IMG/VR virus record: IMGVR_UViG_3300047487_000042
Location: 1-25,140 of that record
DNA length: 25,140 nucleotides
Source: a virus
Reading direction: 5' to 3' (one strand)
Positions within the stretch are counted from its first letter, which is position 1. The number at the start of each line of letters is the position of its first letter. The notes under the pieces were generated by a model. The model was not told the origin of the DNA. It saw nothing but the letters and a program-made list of their open reading frames with translations, and did not search any database. Both the position numbers and the translations under genes were made by a program. Below are positions 10,355-19,230 of this stretch, one piece after another.

Positions 10355-12307
10355 TTACCTTCCTGCCGTGAAGTCGCTCTGAATGCGCGTGAACAACGGG
10401 GTGTAGGAATCCATAATGCGACGGACATCCTCGCCGATGAAGTTGTTTGGGCTGCGGTTCTTCGGATACTCTCTAGCAGCGTTGTACATATCGTCGATCT
10501 GACGATTGGTCAGCAGGCTATGGGTTGCCCAGTAAGCAATCACGCGAGCAGAGTCCTGAGGACGGGCTGACGGAGACTTCATCATCACAGAATCGGCGTT
10601 AGAAATCTGAGGACCAAGCACAGACTTGTATGCTGCGGCGCGGTTGAAGAACTCCTCGTCAAGCAACATGACTACCCGTCGAGCCACATCCTGCTTCGAC
10701 TCAGGCAACTTAACTTTTTCAAGGAAAGTTGTAACTGGCGCAGAAGCCCGATAAGAGCCAAAAGAGAAGCCTTCATTAGCCGCCGCCATAAGAGCATTCA
10801 TTAGGCCCTGTCGGACCAAGAGACCAACGGCATCTGGGTGTTCACGGACAAGGCGTCGAATCTCTTCTAGACGACGGTTTGATGCCACGATCTGCTGAGG
10901 AGCGCCGATCTGGCGGATGAGGCCCATCTGCTCTGTAGCCTCTTTGTCGTTTGCTTTGATGCGGTCGGTCGTGATCTTGACCTGTTCGGCTATCGGTAAA
11001 CCGGCAAGTTCAGGGTCAACAGCCAATCCAACAGGAATGCCTTGGCTTGTCGCCAACTGCTGCCGAAGATTGTTGATCTCTGTTCTCGCCTGACGCTCTG
11101 CATTTGCGTCATTGGCCTGAACAGCCGAAGCCATCCGGGTAGAAGCCTGACGAAGTTGATCCATAAGAGCGTTTTGCTCTTGCGTCGGAGGCGGAACCTC
11201 AGCCCGCTCAGGAGGAACTCTCGGGGCTGCAGCAGGAGCGCCAGGAGCCCGAGCGGGTTGTGCGGCAGGCGCGGGTCTTTGTCCGTATTGACCTTGACCG
11301 GTGATCTGCGTGTAAAGCCTCGTAACCTCAGAGAAGTCGCCGGTCTCAAACGCCTTTTCTTCCGCCTGCTCAATCATTGCCCGCTGACGAGGGGTTCCTT
11401 CGCCAGTCAAGGTCATAAGTTGGCTTGCATTGCTTGGGTTTGGAATGCGGATGGAGAACATCCCGCGATCTCCGCCAAACGGCATGGCTTGAGGCCCAGA
11501 GCGGCGACCGGCAAGATAGGTCTCAAAGTACCGACGTTCGGCCTCGGGGCCCTTTTCCTTCTCGGCTTTGAACTGCTGAATTTCAAGACCTGTCATCGGG
11601 ATTGACATGGCCCTGCCCTGGTACACGATTTCTGTTGGCTCTTGCTTCTGTCGCAGATCAGCCAAGATCATGGGAGCACCGCTTGCATCGCGTCGATTCT
11701 TGTTGATCACGATGCCGTCTCGGATCTCAACACCCTCGCGCTCAAACTTGAGCAACTCAAGGGTTTGCTTCGCAGCATTCTGCAAGGCGGGGCGAGAAGA
11801 CCTGCTCAGACGCTCAACGTAGGAAAGAACCTCGTTGGGGTTCGTGGTCGTAACTTCACCAGAAGGAGCGGCCTGGGCGGCTTGTCCCGCAGGAGCGGGT
11901 CGCCCACCAGAAGCAGGTTGTCCGGCAGGAGCGCCACCAGAAGGGCCGAAGATGGACGGAAGTCCGCGCAGCATCTGCTGCTCAGAAATAGCCTGTGCTT
12001 CTGCCAATTCCTGCGCGGCAAGTTCTCGCCTGATCTGAGCCATCTCAATGGCTCGCTTGTCCTCGCTCGCCTGAGCGGGGCCAACCATCGCTGCCACATT
12101 GCCCAAAGCCTCTCCGAATGATCCGGTCTTGGTGGGGGCCAGGAAACCCTGAGCCATAGCCAGAAGAACCGGATCAAAAAGAGGGTTCTCACGAGCCTTG
12201 AGGGCCTCTTCCAAAGCCTTTCGACTCGCCACCGCCTTCTCAAAGGCGGCCTCTTCCCTTGGCGTCTCGACAACCATTGACAGGCCGGAGCGTTGAGCGG
12301 TTGCCAT
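10355..12307 (-). CDS. Putative internal virion (ejection) protein, 650 aa
   Basis: Residues 1-120 are helical (EEAAFEKAVASRKALEEALK, FLAPTKTGSFGEALG, EDKRAIEMAQIRRELAA). An Ala/Gly/Pro linker spans about 125-155. A middle domain of about 190 residues includes IVYQGRAMSIPMTGLEI. A second Pro/Ala linker lies at about 345-375. A helical C-terminal domain follows (ASTRMASAVQANDANAERQA and KSVLGPQISNADSVMMKS). The FLAPTKTGSFGEALG stretch resembles a motif I recall in large internal proteins of marine and freshwater podoviruses. No lytic transglycosylase motif is seen. It lies three bases from both neighbours and probably enters the host with the DNA (inference). Confidence 0.68.
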   Translation of the reverse strand: MATAQRSGLSMVVETPREEAAFEKAVASRKALEEALKARENPLFDPVLLAMAQGFLAPTKTGSFGEALGNVAAMVGPAQASEDKRAIEMAQIRRELAAQELAEAQAISEQQMLRGLPSIFGPSGGAPAGQPASGGRPAPAGQAAQAAPSGEVTTTNPNEVLSYVERLSRSSRPALQNAAKQTLELLKFEREGVEIRDGIVINKNRRDASGAPMILADLRQKQEPTEIVYQGRAMSIPMTGLEIQQFKAEKEKGPEAERRYFETYLAGRRSGPQAMPFGGDRGMFSIRIPNPSNASQLMTLTGEGTPRQRAMIEQAEEKAFETGDFSEVTRLYTQITGQGQYGQRPAPAAQPARAPGAPAAAPRVPPERAEVPPPTQEQNALMDQLRQASTRMASAVQANDANAERQARTEINNLRQQLATSQGIPVGLAVDPELAGLPIAEQVKITTDRIKANDKEATEQMGLIRQIGAPQQIVASNRRLEEIRRLVREHPDAVGLLVRQGLMNALMAAANEGFSFGSYRASAPVTTFLEKVKLPESKQDVARRVVMLLDEEFFNRAAAYKSVLGPQISNADSVMMKSPSARPQDSARVIAYWATHSLLTNRQIDDMYNAAREYPKNRSPNNFIGEDVRRIMDSYTPLFTRIQSDFTAGR

Positions 12308-12310
12308 TAT

Positions 12311-13282
12311 TTAGCCTCCTCCATCACGATATTCCTCTCCGGTCAAAGGGGGGCCCTTGTACTCAATGAGAGGAGCGTTCGGGTCATAACTTCCCGTTGG
12401 AGATCCACTAAACTGCCTGCCCAAAAAGTCAACCAGTCGGTTGCCGAATCCGCTCGGGCTGCTGAAACCCGCGCCCATCAATGTGCCAAGACCGGCAATT
12501 TGCTGCAGGGGAGACGGAGCGAATGCGGGTGGTGGTTGAAGAGCCTTTTCCGAGACCGTCGTCGGGTAGGTGTAGCCTCGCAGGATCTGGGCGACGTTCT
12601 GAGCACGAACGGTCGGGGCCTCAATCTTGGCTTGTTCATACGCCTGCTGAGTTGCTCCCAAATCCGCCAGAGCCTTCAGGCCGCCAGTAGCCGCCGTTCC
12701 CGCCTGAGCACCAATTCCGCCAAGAGCAGATGCCGCCTGCGTCTGAGCCTGACGCTGCTTCAGAGCCGCATCTAGAGCGCTCTGATAGCCCGCGGCGCGG
12801 TACTTGGCCTGTTGACCCAAGAGATCAGCCTGAACATCCGCTAGGGACTGGCCAATCGCTCCGGCGTACCGGCGGCTTCCGAAAGCACCAGTTCCACCGA
12901 AGGCGGCCCGCAACTGAGGCAGGTACTGCTGTTGGACATTCTCGGCGCTCTGGCGGGCCATCTCGTCCACAACCGACTGCTCGTAGGGGTTGAAGAACGC
13001 AGAGATGTCGGCTTGAGTGATCGGAGTCGCCCCCGCCTGACCTGCCGCTAGAGCAGAAGTCATCGCAGGTTGGTAGGCTGTGGCCACCCCAGGAGCCATC
13101 TGGTAAGCCTGCTGCTGTAGCGCAGAAGGTCCGGCCACCATCTCAGCGCCGGGAGTGCCCAGTTGCTCACGACCTTTTGACGCAAGGTCGGTAAGGTAGT
13201 CTGTAAGGTATTGAGGAGCAGTCGTCGCTGTAGTGCGACTGGTCTCGATAAGTGGCGGAGTGCCCGGATCAAAAAGTCCCAT
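12311..13282 (-). CDS. Putative internal virion protein, Ala/Gln-rich, 323 aa
   Basis: The N-terminus is MGLFDPGTPPLIETSRTTAT, followed by YLTDYLTDLASKGREQL. The centre holds ISAFFNPYEQSVVDEMARQS and RAAFGGTGAFGSRRYA, followed by a long Ala/Gln/Leu helix (DLLGQQAKYRAAGYQSALDA). The FFNPYEQ...GAFGSR arrangement recurs in internal proteins of environmental podoviruses as I remember them. The last 60 residues are Gly/Pro-rich (GTLMGAGFSSPSGFGNRLVD) and end in acidic and Gly residues. ATG at 13282 follows GGAGCAATC. It sits just downstream of the giant protein, in the typical place of gp14-gp16-like ejection proteins. Confidence 0.68.
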   Translation of the reverse strand: MGLFDPGTPPLIETSRTTATTAPQYLTDYLTDLASKGREQLGTPGAEMVAGPSALQQQAYQMAPGVATAYQPAMTSALAAGQAGATPITQADISAFFNPYEQSVVDEMARQSAENVQQQYLPQLRAAFGGTGAFGSRRYAGAIGQSLADVQADLLGQQAKYRAAGYQSALDAALKQRQAQTQAASALGGIGAQAGTAATGGLKALADLGATQQAYEQAKIEAPTVRAQNVAQILRGYTYPTTVSEKALQPPPAFAPSPLQQIAGLGTLMGAGFSSPSGFGNRLVDFLGRQFSGSPTGSYDPNAPLIEYKGPPLTGEEYRDGGG

Positions 13283-13292
13283 GATTGCTCCT

Positions 13293-16200
13293 TTACCGCT
13301 TCGATTTTAAGTAGTCAAGCGGAGATTTCAAAGCGGGTGGCGGAAGATCTTTTGGCCCCTTTGACCTAGCCCGCTCCCGGATGTTGTGCATCATCTCGTA
13401 CAACTTGTCGGTTCCGGCCTTGGTAGAACCGTTGCCCAGGGCAGAAACCACATCCGCCGGGAAGACAAACTCCCCGTCCGCAAGCCACGCCGGGATGTCG
13501 TCGGACTGGCCATCGCCCTCTCCGGCAACGTGTTTCCCGCCCTTAAAGTCCTCCCGACCCTTGTGGGTTGGAAGTCCACCGGCCTTGGCCAGGAGGGGTA
13601 GAGCCATTCCGCCCTCTTTAGCCTGCAGGGGCTGAACATATCCGCCATTGGCGTAGTTCACCGCTTCCGGAAAAGATCCGCCTAGGATGTCATCAATCGA
13701 GTCCTCTTGGCCGTAGGAGTAGTACGGCTGCTCGTTGGCTGCCTGACCCAAACCCCCTTGAGGGGTGCCCATCCGCTCGGACAGGATCTGCATCAGTCGG
13801 GGATCGATGTTCTGCATCATGGCATCTCTTTCAAACTGTTCCTGCGCCTGACGTACCTGGGCAAGAGGATCAACATAGCCTTGGGTGACTCGGGATTCAA
13901 GCATTTGAGGGGCAAGACGCCCGGATTCTTGAGCGCCGCCATAGAAGGCGGGAAGAGCCATCGCCGCAGCGGGGGCCCTGGTTGAAGAAGGCTTTACGGT
14001 TGGAGTCGTGACCTTCGGAGGTGTAACGGGCGCAACCGGTTCAACACTCTTGACGGGATCAACGCCCTTGATTGGATCAAGAGAGGTCACCGGCTTGACC
14101 GGATCAAGAGACTTGATCGGGGTCAGCGGCTTGAGAGGCAGATCATCGCCAATCACCATCTGACGACCAGTCGTCGTATCCGTCACAACCGTTATCGTCT
14201 GACCAGAGTTGGTATCTGTCGTGGTGTTGGTCGTGATGTTCCCGTCGGTTGTCGTCTGGGTTGTAACGTCCGTATTGACATCCGTTGTCATCTCAGTAGT
14301 CACGCCAGTGTTTTCGTTGGTCGTGATCTGAGTGGTTACGCCTGTATTGGTGTCAGTCGTGGTGTTGGTTGTGGTTCCGGTATTGGTGTCGGTCGTTGTC
14401 TGCGTAGTGACGCCAGTATTCGTGTCTGTCTGCGTCTGAGTCGTAACACCCGTGTTCGTATCGGTCTGAGTTTGGGTGGTGATGTTGGAGTCAGTCTGGG
14501 TCTCGGTCGTGACTCCCGTCGTTGTATCGGTAGTCGTCTGTGTAGTGACGCCGGTACTTGTGTCAGTCGCTGTTTGAGTCGTAGTACCGGTAGAGGTATC
14601 AGTCGTGGTCTGGGTGTTGACACCGGTGCTTGTGTCTGTGGTCGTCTCTGTCGTTACCCCGGTATTGGTATCTGTTGTCGTCTGAGTCGTGACCCCGGTG
14701 TTGGTGTCGGTCTGGGTTTGAGTCGTCGTCCCAGTATTGGTATCGGTCTGAGTCTGAGTGGTGACACCAGTGTTGGTGTTCGTCTGAGTCTCAGTTGTCA
14801 CACCAGTGTTGGTGTCGGTTGCCGTAGAAGTCGTAACCCCAGTGTTGTTGTTGGTGGTGGTCTGGGTAGTGACTCCGGTGTTGGTATCCGTGGTAGATGA
14901 AGTCGTCGTGTTGTTGTTTGCGTCAGTCGTGGTTTCAGTCGTGGCGCCAGTGTTGTTGTTGGTCTCTGTAGAAATCGTGGTGTTAGTGGCGCCGTCGGTC
15001 TGGCTATTTGTGGTCGTGTTAGTGCTCGGATCAGTCGTTGTCGAATTAGATGTTCCTGTGTTGGCATTAGTGACTGTCTGGGTGATAGCGCCCGTATCTG
15101 CGCTTGTATCAGTTGAGTTAGTGACACCCGTACTCGTATCCGTCACGCTTTCAGTAGCAACACCAGTGTTCTGATTCGTTGTGACCTGTGTTTTTGTATC
15201 AGAGCCCGGATCGCTCGTCACGGTTGTTGTCGTACCGACATTGTTGTCATTCGTCGTGGTCGTCGAAGCGCCGGTATTGTTGTTCGTCTGAACAACAGTT
15301 TCTGTTCCGGAATTTGGGTTTGAAGAACTCGTGGCCGTGGTGTTCGTGGCAGCGTTGGTGTCGGTTGTGCTTGTTGCTCCGGTATTGGAGTTAGTGGCCG
15401 TCACGGTCGTGCCGCCGGTGTTGTTCACCGCTGTATTGGTGACCAAACCCGTAGCGGCATCTATTTGGGAACCAGTTGTTGCGCCACCGCTAACCAAGCC
15501 TAGGCTTGCTGCCGTGATCGGGGCGCCCGACGCGCTCGTGCCGAGCACGGTGTCTGCGGCCATGCCGGATGTGTCGATTACGCCACCGCCCAATACCTCG
15601 CGGCTGTAATCCGAGATGAGTTGATTAACATCCATCTGTCCAGTAGTAGACAGATGCGAATCTTCGTTTGCCAAAGAAGAGGTAACTAGATCGCCAAGGG
15701 TAAGGGTTTTTCCCGAAGGATCAGTGCCGATTGCAAGACTAGCGTCTACCACCGAGTCTGGGCGATATGTTCCATCTATTGAAACAAGACCCTGATCTGC
15801 AAAAGAGTTTGCTAGTGCAGTATTGACATCAACCGATGTCTGGATTGTGCTAGCAGTCTTGCCGCCGACGCCTGCGCCTACGATGGACTTTGTAAGAGCA
15901 GAGTTCAGATCCTCTCCAGTAGCCAGAGAAATCACAAGTTCCTCAAAACCTTCTACTGGAGCCTCGGCGACGCCCGCGCCCGCCTTCCTGCCAACTGCGC
16001 TCTCAATGGCGCTACCGAAGCGTTTTGCAATCGCAGAATCTACGATGCCTGCAGTAACAGCAGTAATGGCGCCCGCGATGTAACCATCACGAGCAGCAAG
16101 ACGATCTGCCTCTTCGGGAGACTTTCCCTGATTGATGTACTCTTGATACTTGTCGCGTGAAGTTGCGCCGATAGCCTCAACTGTGTTTAGGCCAACATCA

Positions 16201-18983
16201 GTAGCAACGCCTGCGGCAAGACCTAACAATTTTGTGGCTCGCGCTGCTGCCGCTACCGGCAAAACTTCTTGACCCACCTCACGCAACACCATGTTAAGCG
16301 AGAGAGGGTTGTCAATGACCGCCTTAACGAACTCAAATCCTTTGTTGAAGAATCCTTCCGTGTTTTGAACTCGACTCAACACGTTCTGCGTAGCCTGAGT
16401 CACCTGCGGCAATTCCATGTTCTTGCCTGCGGTCTCTAGGGCTGTAAACGCTCTATCAATGAACGTGTTGCGACCACCCAATCCTGTGACTATGCTAGAT
16501 CCTTGCTCACCTAGCAGTTGGAATAGATTAGAGAAGCCTTGCCGAACAACATTGCCGCCGGTCTGCAAGTGGTCTTTAACCCACTGCGGATCGGCCACGA
16601 TGGGCTTGAATTGATCGCTAAGTTGCGTGCCCTGCATTGATGTAGCAACTGCGTCAAAGTCAGTTCCCACATCATCGCTACTGGTTGCCCCAATCGTGGT
16701 GCGTAGCGGCACGGTAGAGAGAGATGTTGCCGCATCCACTCCCGCTCCCGCAGTCAGTCCGCGTCCTGCGCCTGCCGTTTGATTTGTAGATGTCGCCGCA
16801 TTGACCCGAGCAAGATCTGAAGCCTCTGCCAAAGCAGGGTTCTCCTGCCGAGTGTCTGTGCTGTATGACTTGCCCTGCCAAGTGAAGGTCTTGCCCGCGC
16901 CGTAGAGATTTCGAGCGGAGGCATAAGCATCTTCAAACGTCGCAGCGTTGTTGATGCCGTTTGCGATGGAGGCATTCAACTCTTCCTGAGTCGGAGCCCT
17001 TGGGAGTTCGATGGAAGTGATGTCGCCGGTATCAAAGTTAGCAGAACCAACAGTTCCCAAGTTCTCGCCGGTGACCCTTGTTGTCGCGGTTGGGGCGGTT
17101 CCGGGAAGTCGACTGATACCACCAACAGTTCCTCCGGACACTGCCTGGGCGGCGGCGGCGGCTTCTTCATCAGTTGCCCCTGTACGCTTGGCATTGATGA
17201 AGGCAGCAGTTGCGGCATCCGAAAGCCCCTTTGGAACAGAAGCCTGCTCAACCGCAGAAGACAACTGGTTTGCTGCCTCCATGATGCCCATCAGCGCAGC
17301 AGGATTGGAGCCCGCTCTCTGAATGGCGTCCACCAGACCGATGGCTTTTGCGGCAACTGTGGCGTTGGGGTTGTTAACAAGCCCTGCTGCAGCGTTAGCG
17401 ATAGCCGAGATATTAGGCTTTCCGGAACTCAACTCTTGGGCAAGTCGAAGTCCTGCTGAAACCTGTCCTCCAGTGATCCCGGTTCCCTCAAGGGCAGAGG
17501 TGATCGCGCTTCCTGCGCCGGAGGTGACCGCTCCAGTCAGGCCCGCACGGGCAAGGTCGCTCAGATCTCCGCCCGAAGCGATAACGCCAGGAACAGCATT
17601 CAGGCCACTCTGGACAGCGCCGCGCACGGCGTCCGCAGCCACCTGACTGCCGGTGAGATTGAGCGTCTCAGCAGCAGCAGCATTGGCAAGGCTTGCTCCA
17701 CCCGCTCCGAGAGCGCCAGTGGCAGCACCTGTCAATGCGCCTCTCAGTACATCACCACCGGTCAAACCCGCCTGAGCAGCCCCAAGACCGCCACGAACGA
17801 TTGCATTTGCAGCGATGTTGGAAGCAAGGGTCGCACTGCCGCCTCCGATAGTTGCAGCAAGGCTTTGAGCCACAGGGCCCGCAAAGGCCATGGCAGCCAT
17901 CGAAACCAGAGGAGCAACAGCGCCCTTCCAAGACTCCGAATAATCAAAGCCTTGTTCGCCAAGTTTGTTTCCTTGAGCGTCAAAGTCGATTGCAACACCG
18001 CTGTCGCTGCCCGTAAAGTAACGAACCCGAGCGCCAGTTATGTTGCCGCTGTCGTCGTAGGTGTAGGTCGTCTCAAGCGGAAGGTTGCGATCGTTTGTCG
18101 CAGTCTTGGTGGCTTGGAATCCGCCGCCCTGACGCTCTCCTGCGAAGTCATACGAAATTGGCAGAGACCGAAGTGTGTAGTCGCCAACCTGAATTCCGGC
18201 GTCGTAGAAGGTTGAGCCTTCTCCTTGACCGAATGCTTGGTTGTAACTTGCTCGCAGTTGATCGGCAATGCTTGGATCGGCTCCAAGCAAACTCGTGACA
18301 AGCGACTGAGGAGAAGAAGATGCGGCTTGTTGAAGAGCAGATGCGCTCGCCGCAGGAGCGGGAGCAGGTGCAGGTTCGGGGGCGGGAGCGGGAGCAGGTT
18401 CAGGTGCGGGTGCAGGAGCAGGAGCAGGAGCAGGAGCGCCACCAGAGATGATTCTCTGAGCCTCTACTGCATCAACCGGGTAGCCCTGTTCGTCAATGTA
18501 ATTTCCGCCAAGAGTTTGATACAAGCCGGGGGCAACATAAACAGGAGCCGCATCCACGATGGGCTTGGACTCGGGCAGAACTTCTGACGGAGGAGTGCTA
18601 AAGGCCTCGTCGAGAGCGGTTTTGATGACCTCTGATTGATTCTGTATCGGAAGTTCAGCCGTGGTAGTTACAGGCGACTCCTCAACTTGAGTATCAAAAT
18701 TTGTCTGGGGAAGTCCGCCAGTCGGTTGATCAACAGTTGGAGCGGGCGTTCTAAGCCCAGAAGCAAGTCCTTGAAGGGCAGACCAGTCAGAGTCTGTCTG
18801 TTGTCCCGCGGCCTGACGAATATCGGCGTCAGAATAGCCTTGGTCGATCAACTGGTTGTAGTAAGCAGCCTTCTCCAACGGAGAGCGAGAACCGATGTCA
18901 GACGGCAAAACCAGGGGAGATTGATACTCCTCTTCATACTCGCCAAAACGATTCGTCGAGGAGTCGTTGAACGGAAGTGCCAT
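13293..18983 (-). CDS. Giant internal virion / ejection protein, 1896 aa
   Basis: The longest gene of the window, probably packaged in the head and delivered with the DNA. Segments by approximate residue: 1-180 acidic, polar N-terminus; 181-210 Pro-Ala repeat; 355-440 Gly/Ala-rich hydrophobic region (GATGALGAGGASLANAAA); 895-1000 amphipathic helices (LPVAAAARATKLLGLAAG, GYIAGAITAVTAGIVDSA) with membrane-active character; 1180-1605 Thr/Asn-rich 12-residue repeats; 1610-1665 Pro-Val-Lys linker (KSLDPVKPVTSLDPIKG); 1822-1865 the hallmark GDGQSDDIPAWLADGEF then VFPADVVSALGNGS. That last motif marks large internal proteins of environmental podoviruses. ATG follows GGGAACTTGAC. No lysozyme or transglycosylase motif was spotted. 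Repeat instability is a possible source of length variants. Confidence 0.78.
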   Translation of the reverse strand: MALPFNDSSTNRFGEYEEEYQSPLVLPSDIGSRSPLEKAAYYNQLIDQGYSDADIRQAAGQQTDSDWSALQGLASGLRTPAPTVDQPTGGLPQTNFDTQVEESPVTTTAELPIQNQSEVIKTALDEAFSTPPSEVLPESKPIVDAAPVYVAPGLYQTLGGNYIDEQGYPVDAVEAQRIISGGAPAPAPAPAPAPEPAPAPAPEPAPAPAPAASASALQQAASSSPQSLVTSLLGADPSIADQLRASYNQAFGQGEGSTFYDAGIQVGDYTLRSLPISYDFAGERQGGGFQATKTATNDRNLPLETTYTYDDSGNITGARVRYFTGSDSGVAIDFDAQGNKLGEQGFDYSESWKGAVAPLVSMAAMAFAGPVAQSLAATIGGGSATLASNIAANAIVRGGLGAAQAGLTGGDVLRGALTGAATGALGAGGASLANAAAAETLNLTGSQVAADAVRGAVQSGLNAVPGVIASGGDLSDLARAGLTGAVTSGAGSAITSALEGTGITGGQVSAGLRLAQELSSGKPNISAIANAAAGLVNNPNATVAAKAIGLVDAIQRAGSNPAALMGIMEAANQLSSAVEQASVPKGLSDAATAAFINAKRTGATDEEAAAAAQAVSGGTVGGISRLPGTAPTATTRVTGENLGTVGSANFDTGDITSIELPRAPTQEELNASIANGINNAATFEDAYASARNLYGAGKTFTWQGKSYSTDTRQENPALAEASDLARVNAATSTNQTAGAGRGLTAGAGVDAATSLSTVPLRTTIGATSSDDVGTDFDAVATSMQGTQLSDQFKPIVADPQWVKDHLQTGGNVVRQGFSNLFQLLGEQGSSIVTGLGGRNTFIDRAFTALETAGKNMELPQVTQATQNVLSRVQNTEGFFNKGFEFVKAVIDNPLSLNMVLREVGQEVLPVAAAARATKLLGLAAGVATDVGLNTVEAIGATSRDKYQEYINQGKSPEEADRLAARDGYIAGAITAVTAGIVDSAIAKRFGSAIESAVGRKAGAGVAEAPVEGFEELVISLATGEDLNSALTKSIVGAGVGGKTASTIQTSVDVNTALANSFADQGLVSIDGTYRPDSVVDASLAIGTDPSGKTLTLGDLVTSSLANEDSHLSTTGQMDVNQLISDYSREVLGGGVIDTSGMAADTVLGTSASGAPITAASLGLVSGGATTGSQIDAATGLVTNTAVNNTGGTTVTATNSNTGATSTTDTNAATNTTATSSSNPNSGTETVVQTNNNTGASTTTTNDNNVGTTTTVTSDPGSDTKTQVTTNQNTGVATESVTDTSTGVTNSTDTSADTGAITQTVTNANTGTSNSTTTDPSTNTTTNSQTDGATNTTISTETNNNTGATTETTTDANNNTTTSSTTDTNTGVTTQTTTNNNTGVTTSTATDTNTGVTTETQTNTNTGVTTQTQTDTNTGTTTQTQTDTNTGVTTQTTTDTNTGVTTETTTDTSTGVNTQTTTDTSTGTTTQTATDTSTGVTTQTTTDTTTGVTTETQTDSNITTQTQTDTNTGVTTQTQTDTNTGVTTQTTTDTNTGTTTNTTTDTNTGVTTQITTNENTGVTTEMTTDVNTDVTTQTTTDGNITTNTTTDTNSGQTITVVTDTTTGRQMVIGDDLPLKPLTPIKSLDPVKPVTSLDPIKGVDPVKSVEPVAPVTPPKVTTPTVKPSSTRAPAAAMALPAFYGGAQESGRLAPQMLESRVTQGYVDPLAQVRQAQEQFERDAMMQNIDPRLMQILSERMGTPQGGLGQAANEQPYYSYGQEDSIDDILGGSFPEAVNYANGGYVQPLQAKEGGMALPLLAKAGGLPTHKGREDFKGGKHVAGEGDGQSDDIPAWLADGEFVFPADVVSALGNGSTKAGTDKLYEMMHNIRERARSKGPKDLPPPALKSPLDYLKSKR
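14000..14140 (-). repeat. Pro-Val/Ile-Lys-Asp linker repeat in the giant protein
   Basis: The encoded protein reads as variations of K-S/P-L/V-D-P-V/I-K, for example SLDPVKPVTSLDPIKG and VDPVKSVEPVAPV. It is a six- to seven-residue Pro-spaced motif, likely an extended stiff linker between the Thr-rich repeat domain and the C-terminal module. Boundaries are approximate. Confidence 0.6.
14170..15440 (-). repeat. About 35 tandem 36-bp units encoding a 12-residue Thr/Asn repeat
   Basis: The core unit encoded is T-D-T-N-T-G-V-T-T-Q-T-T with variants (E for Q, S for N, A or M in places). A clear central run of about 20 units is flanked by more diverged copies on both sides (SNTGATSTT, NNNTGAST). 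Codons differ between units at nearly every third position. One unit (near 14480) lacks two residues (TDSNITTQT), and one near 14240 reads TDGNITTNT. Unit number is an estimate from total length divided by 36. Confidence 0.85.
18355..18443 (-). repeat. Pro-Ala repeat in the giant protein
   Basis: The encoded stretch is APAPAPAPAPAPEPAP followed by APAPEPAPAPAP, with two EP interruptions, at about residues 181-210. It is a typical rigid, extended linker. On the DNA it is a tandem GGAGCAGGAGCA-type run with synonymous changes. Confidence 0.85.
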
Positions 18984-18984
18984 G

Positions 18985-19230
18985 TCAAGTTCCCGGATTA
19001 ATAGCGCCGACTAAAGCCTGCGCCCATTCTTGCCAGTCGTCGAAGTTGTAGGGGCTAGGAACACCTTCTCGGGTGAAGATGTCCACCGCAAGCAGCCCAG
19101 TACCCCAGGACTTCCAGTCTATAGAAGGATCGGGGATCTGCAGGCTCTGCGCGGCATAGAGTTCCACCATGAGCGCCGCCCACGACTCGAACGTGTGATA
19201 CCGGGGGTCGTAGATGAGGCCGACAGACAT
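18985..19230 (-). CDS. Small structural-region protein, 81 aa
   Basis: ATG at 19230 overlaps the stop of the nozzle-like gene by one base (TAATG); only one base separates its stop from the giant gene's ATG. The protein is Trp/Tyr-rich and acidic: YDPRYHTFESWAALMVEL, then PDPSIDWKSWGTGLLAVD and FDDWQEWAQALVGAINP. Repeated short W-x-W and W-A-L helices suggest a small structural or adaptor-like subunit. Proteins of this type sit between the nozzle gene and the giant internal protein in related environmental podoviruses as I recall; the role is unknown. No TM segment. Confidence 0.68.
   Translation of the reverse strand: MSVGLIYDPRYHTFESWAALMVELYAAQSLQIPDPSIDWKSWGTGLLAVDIFTREGVPSPYNFDDWQEWAQALVGAINPGT

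Noticed and set aside
14472-15174. Plus-strand frames full of Val/Gly/Leu repeats
   Set aside because: They are the complementary image of the 36-bp Thr-repeat; their low complexity follows from that repeat.
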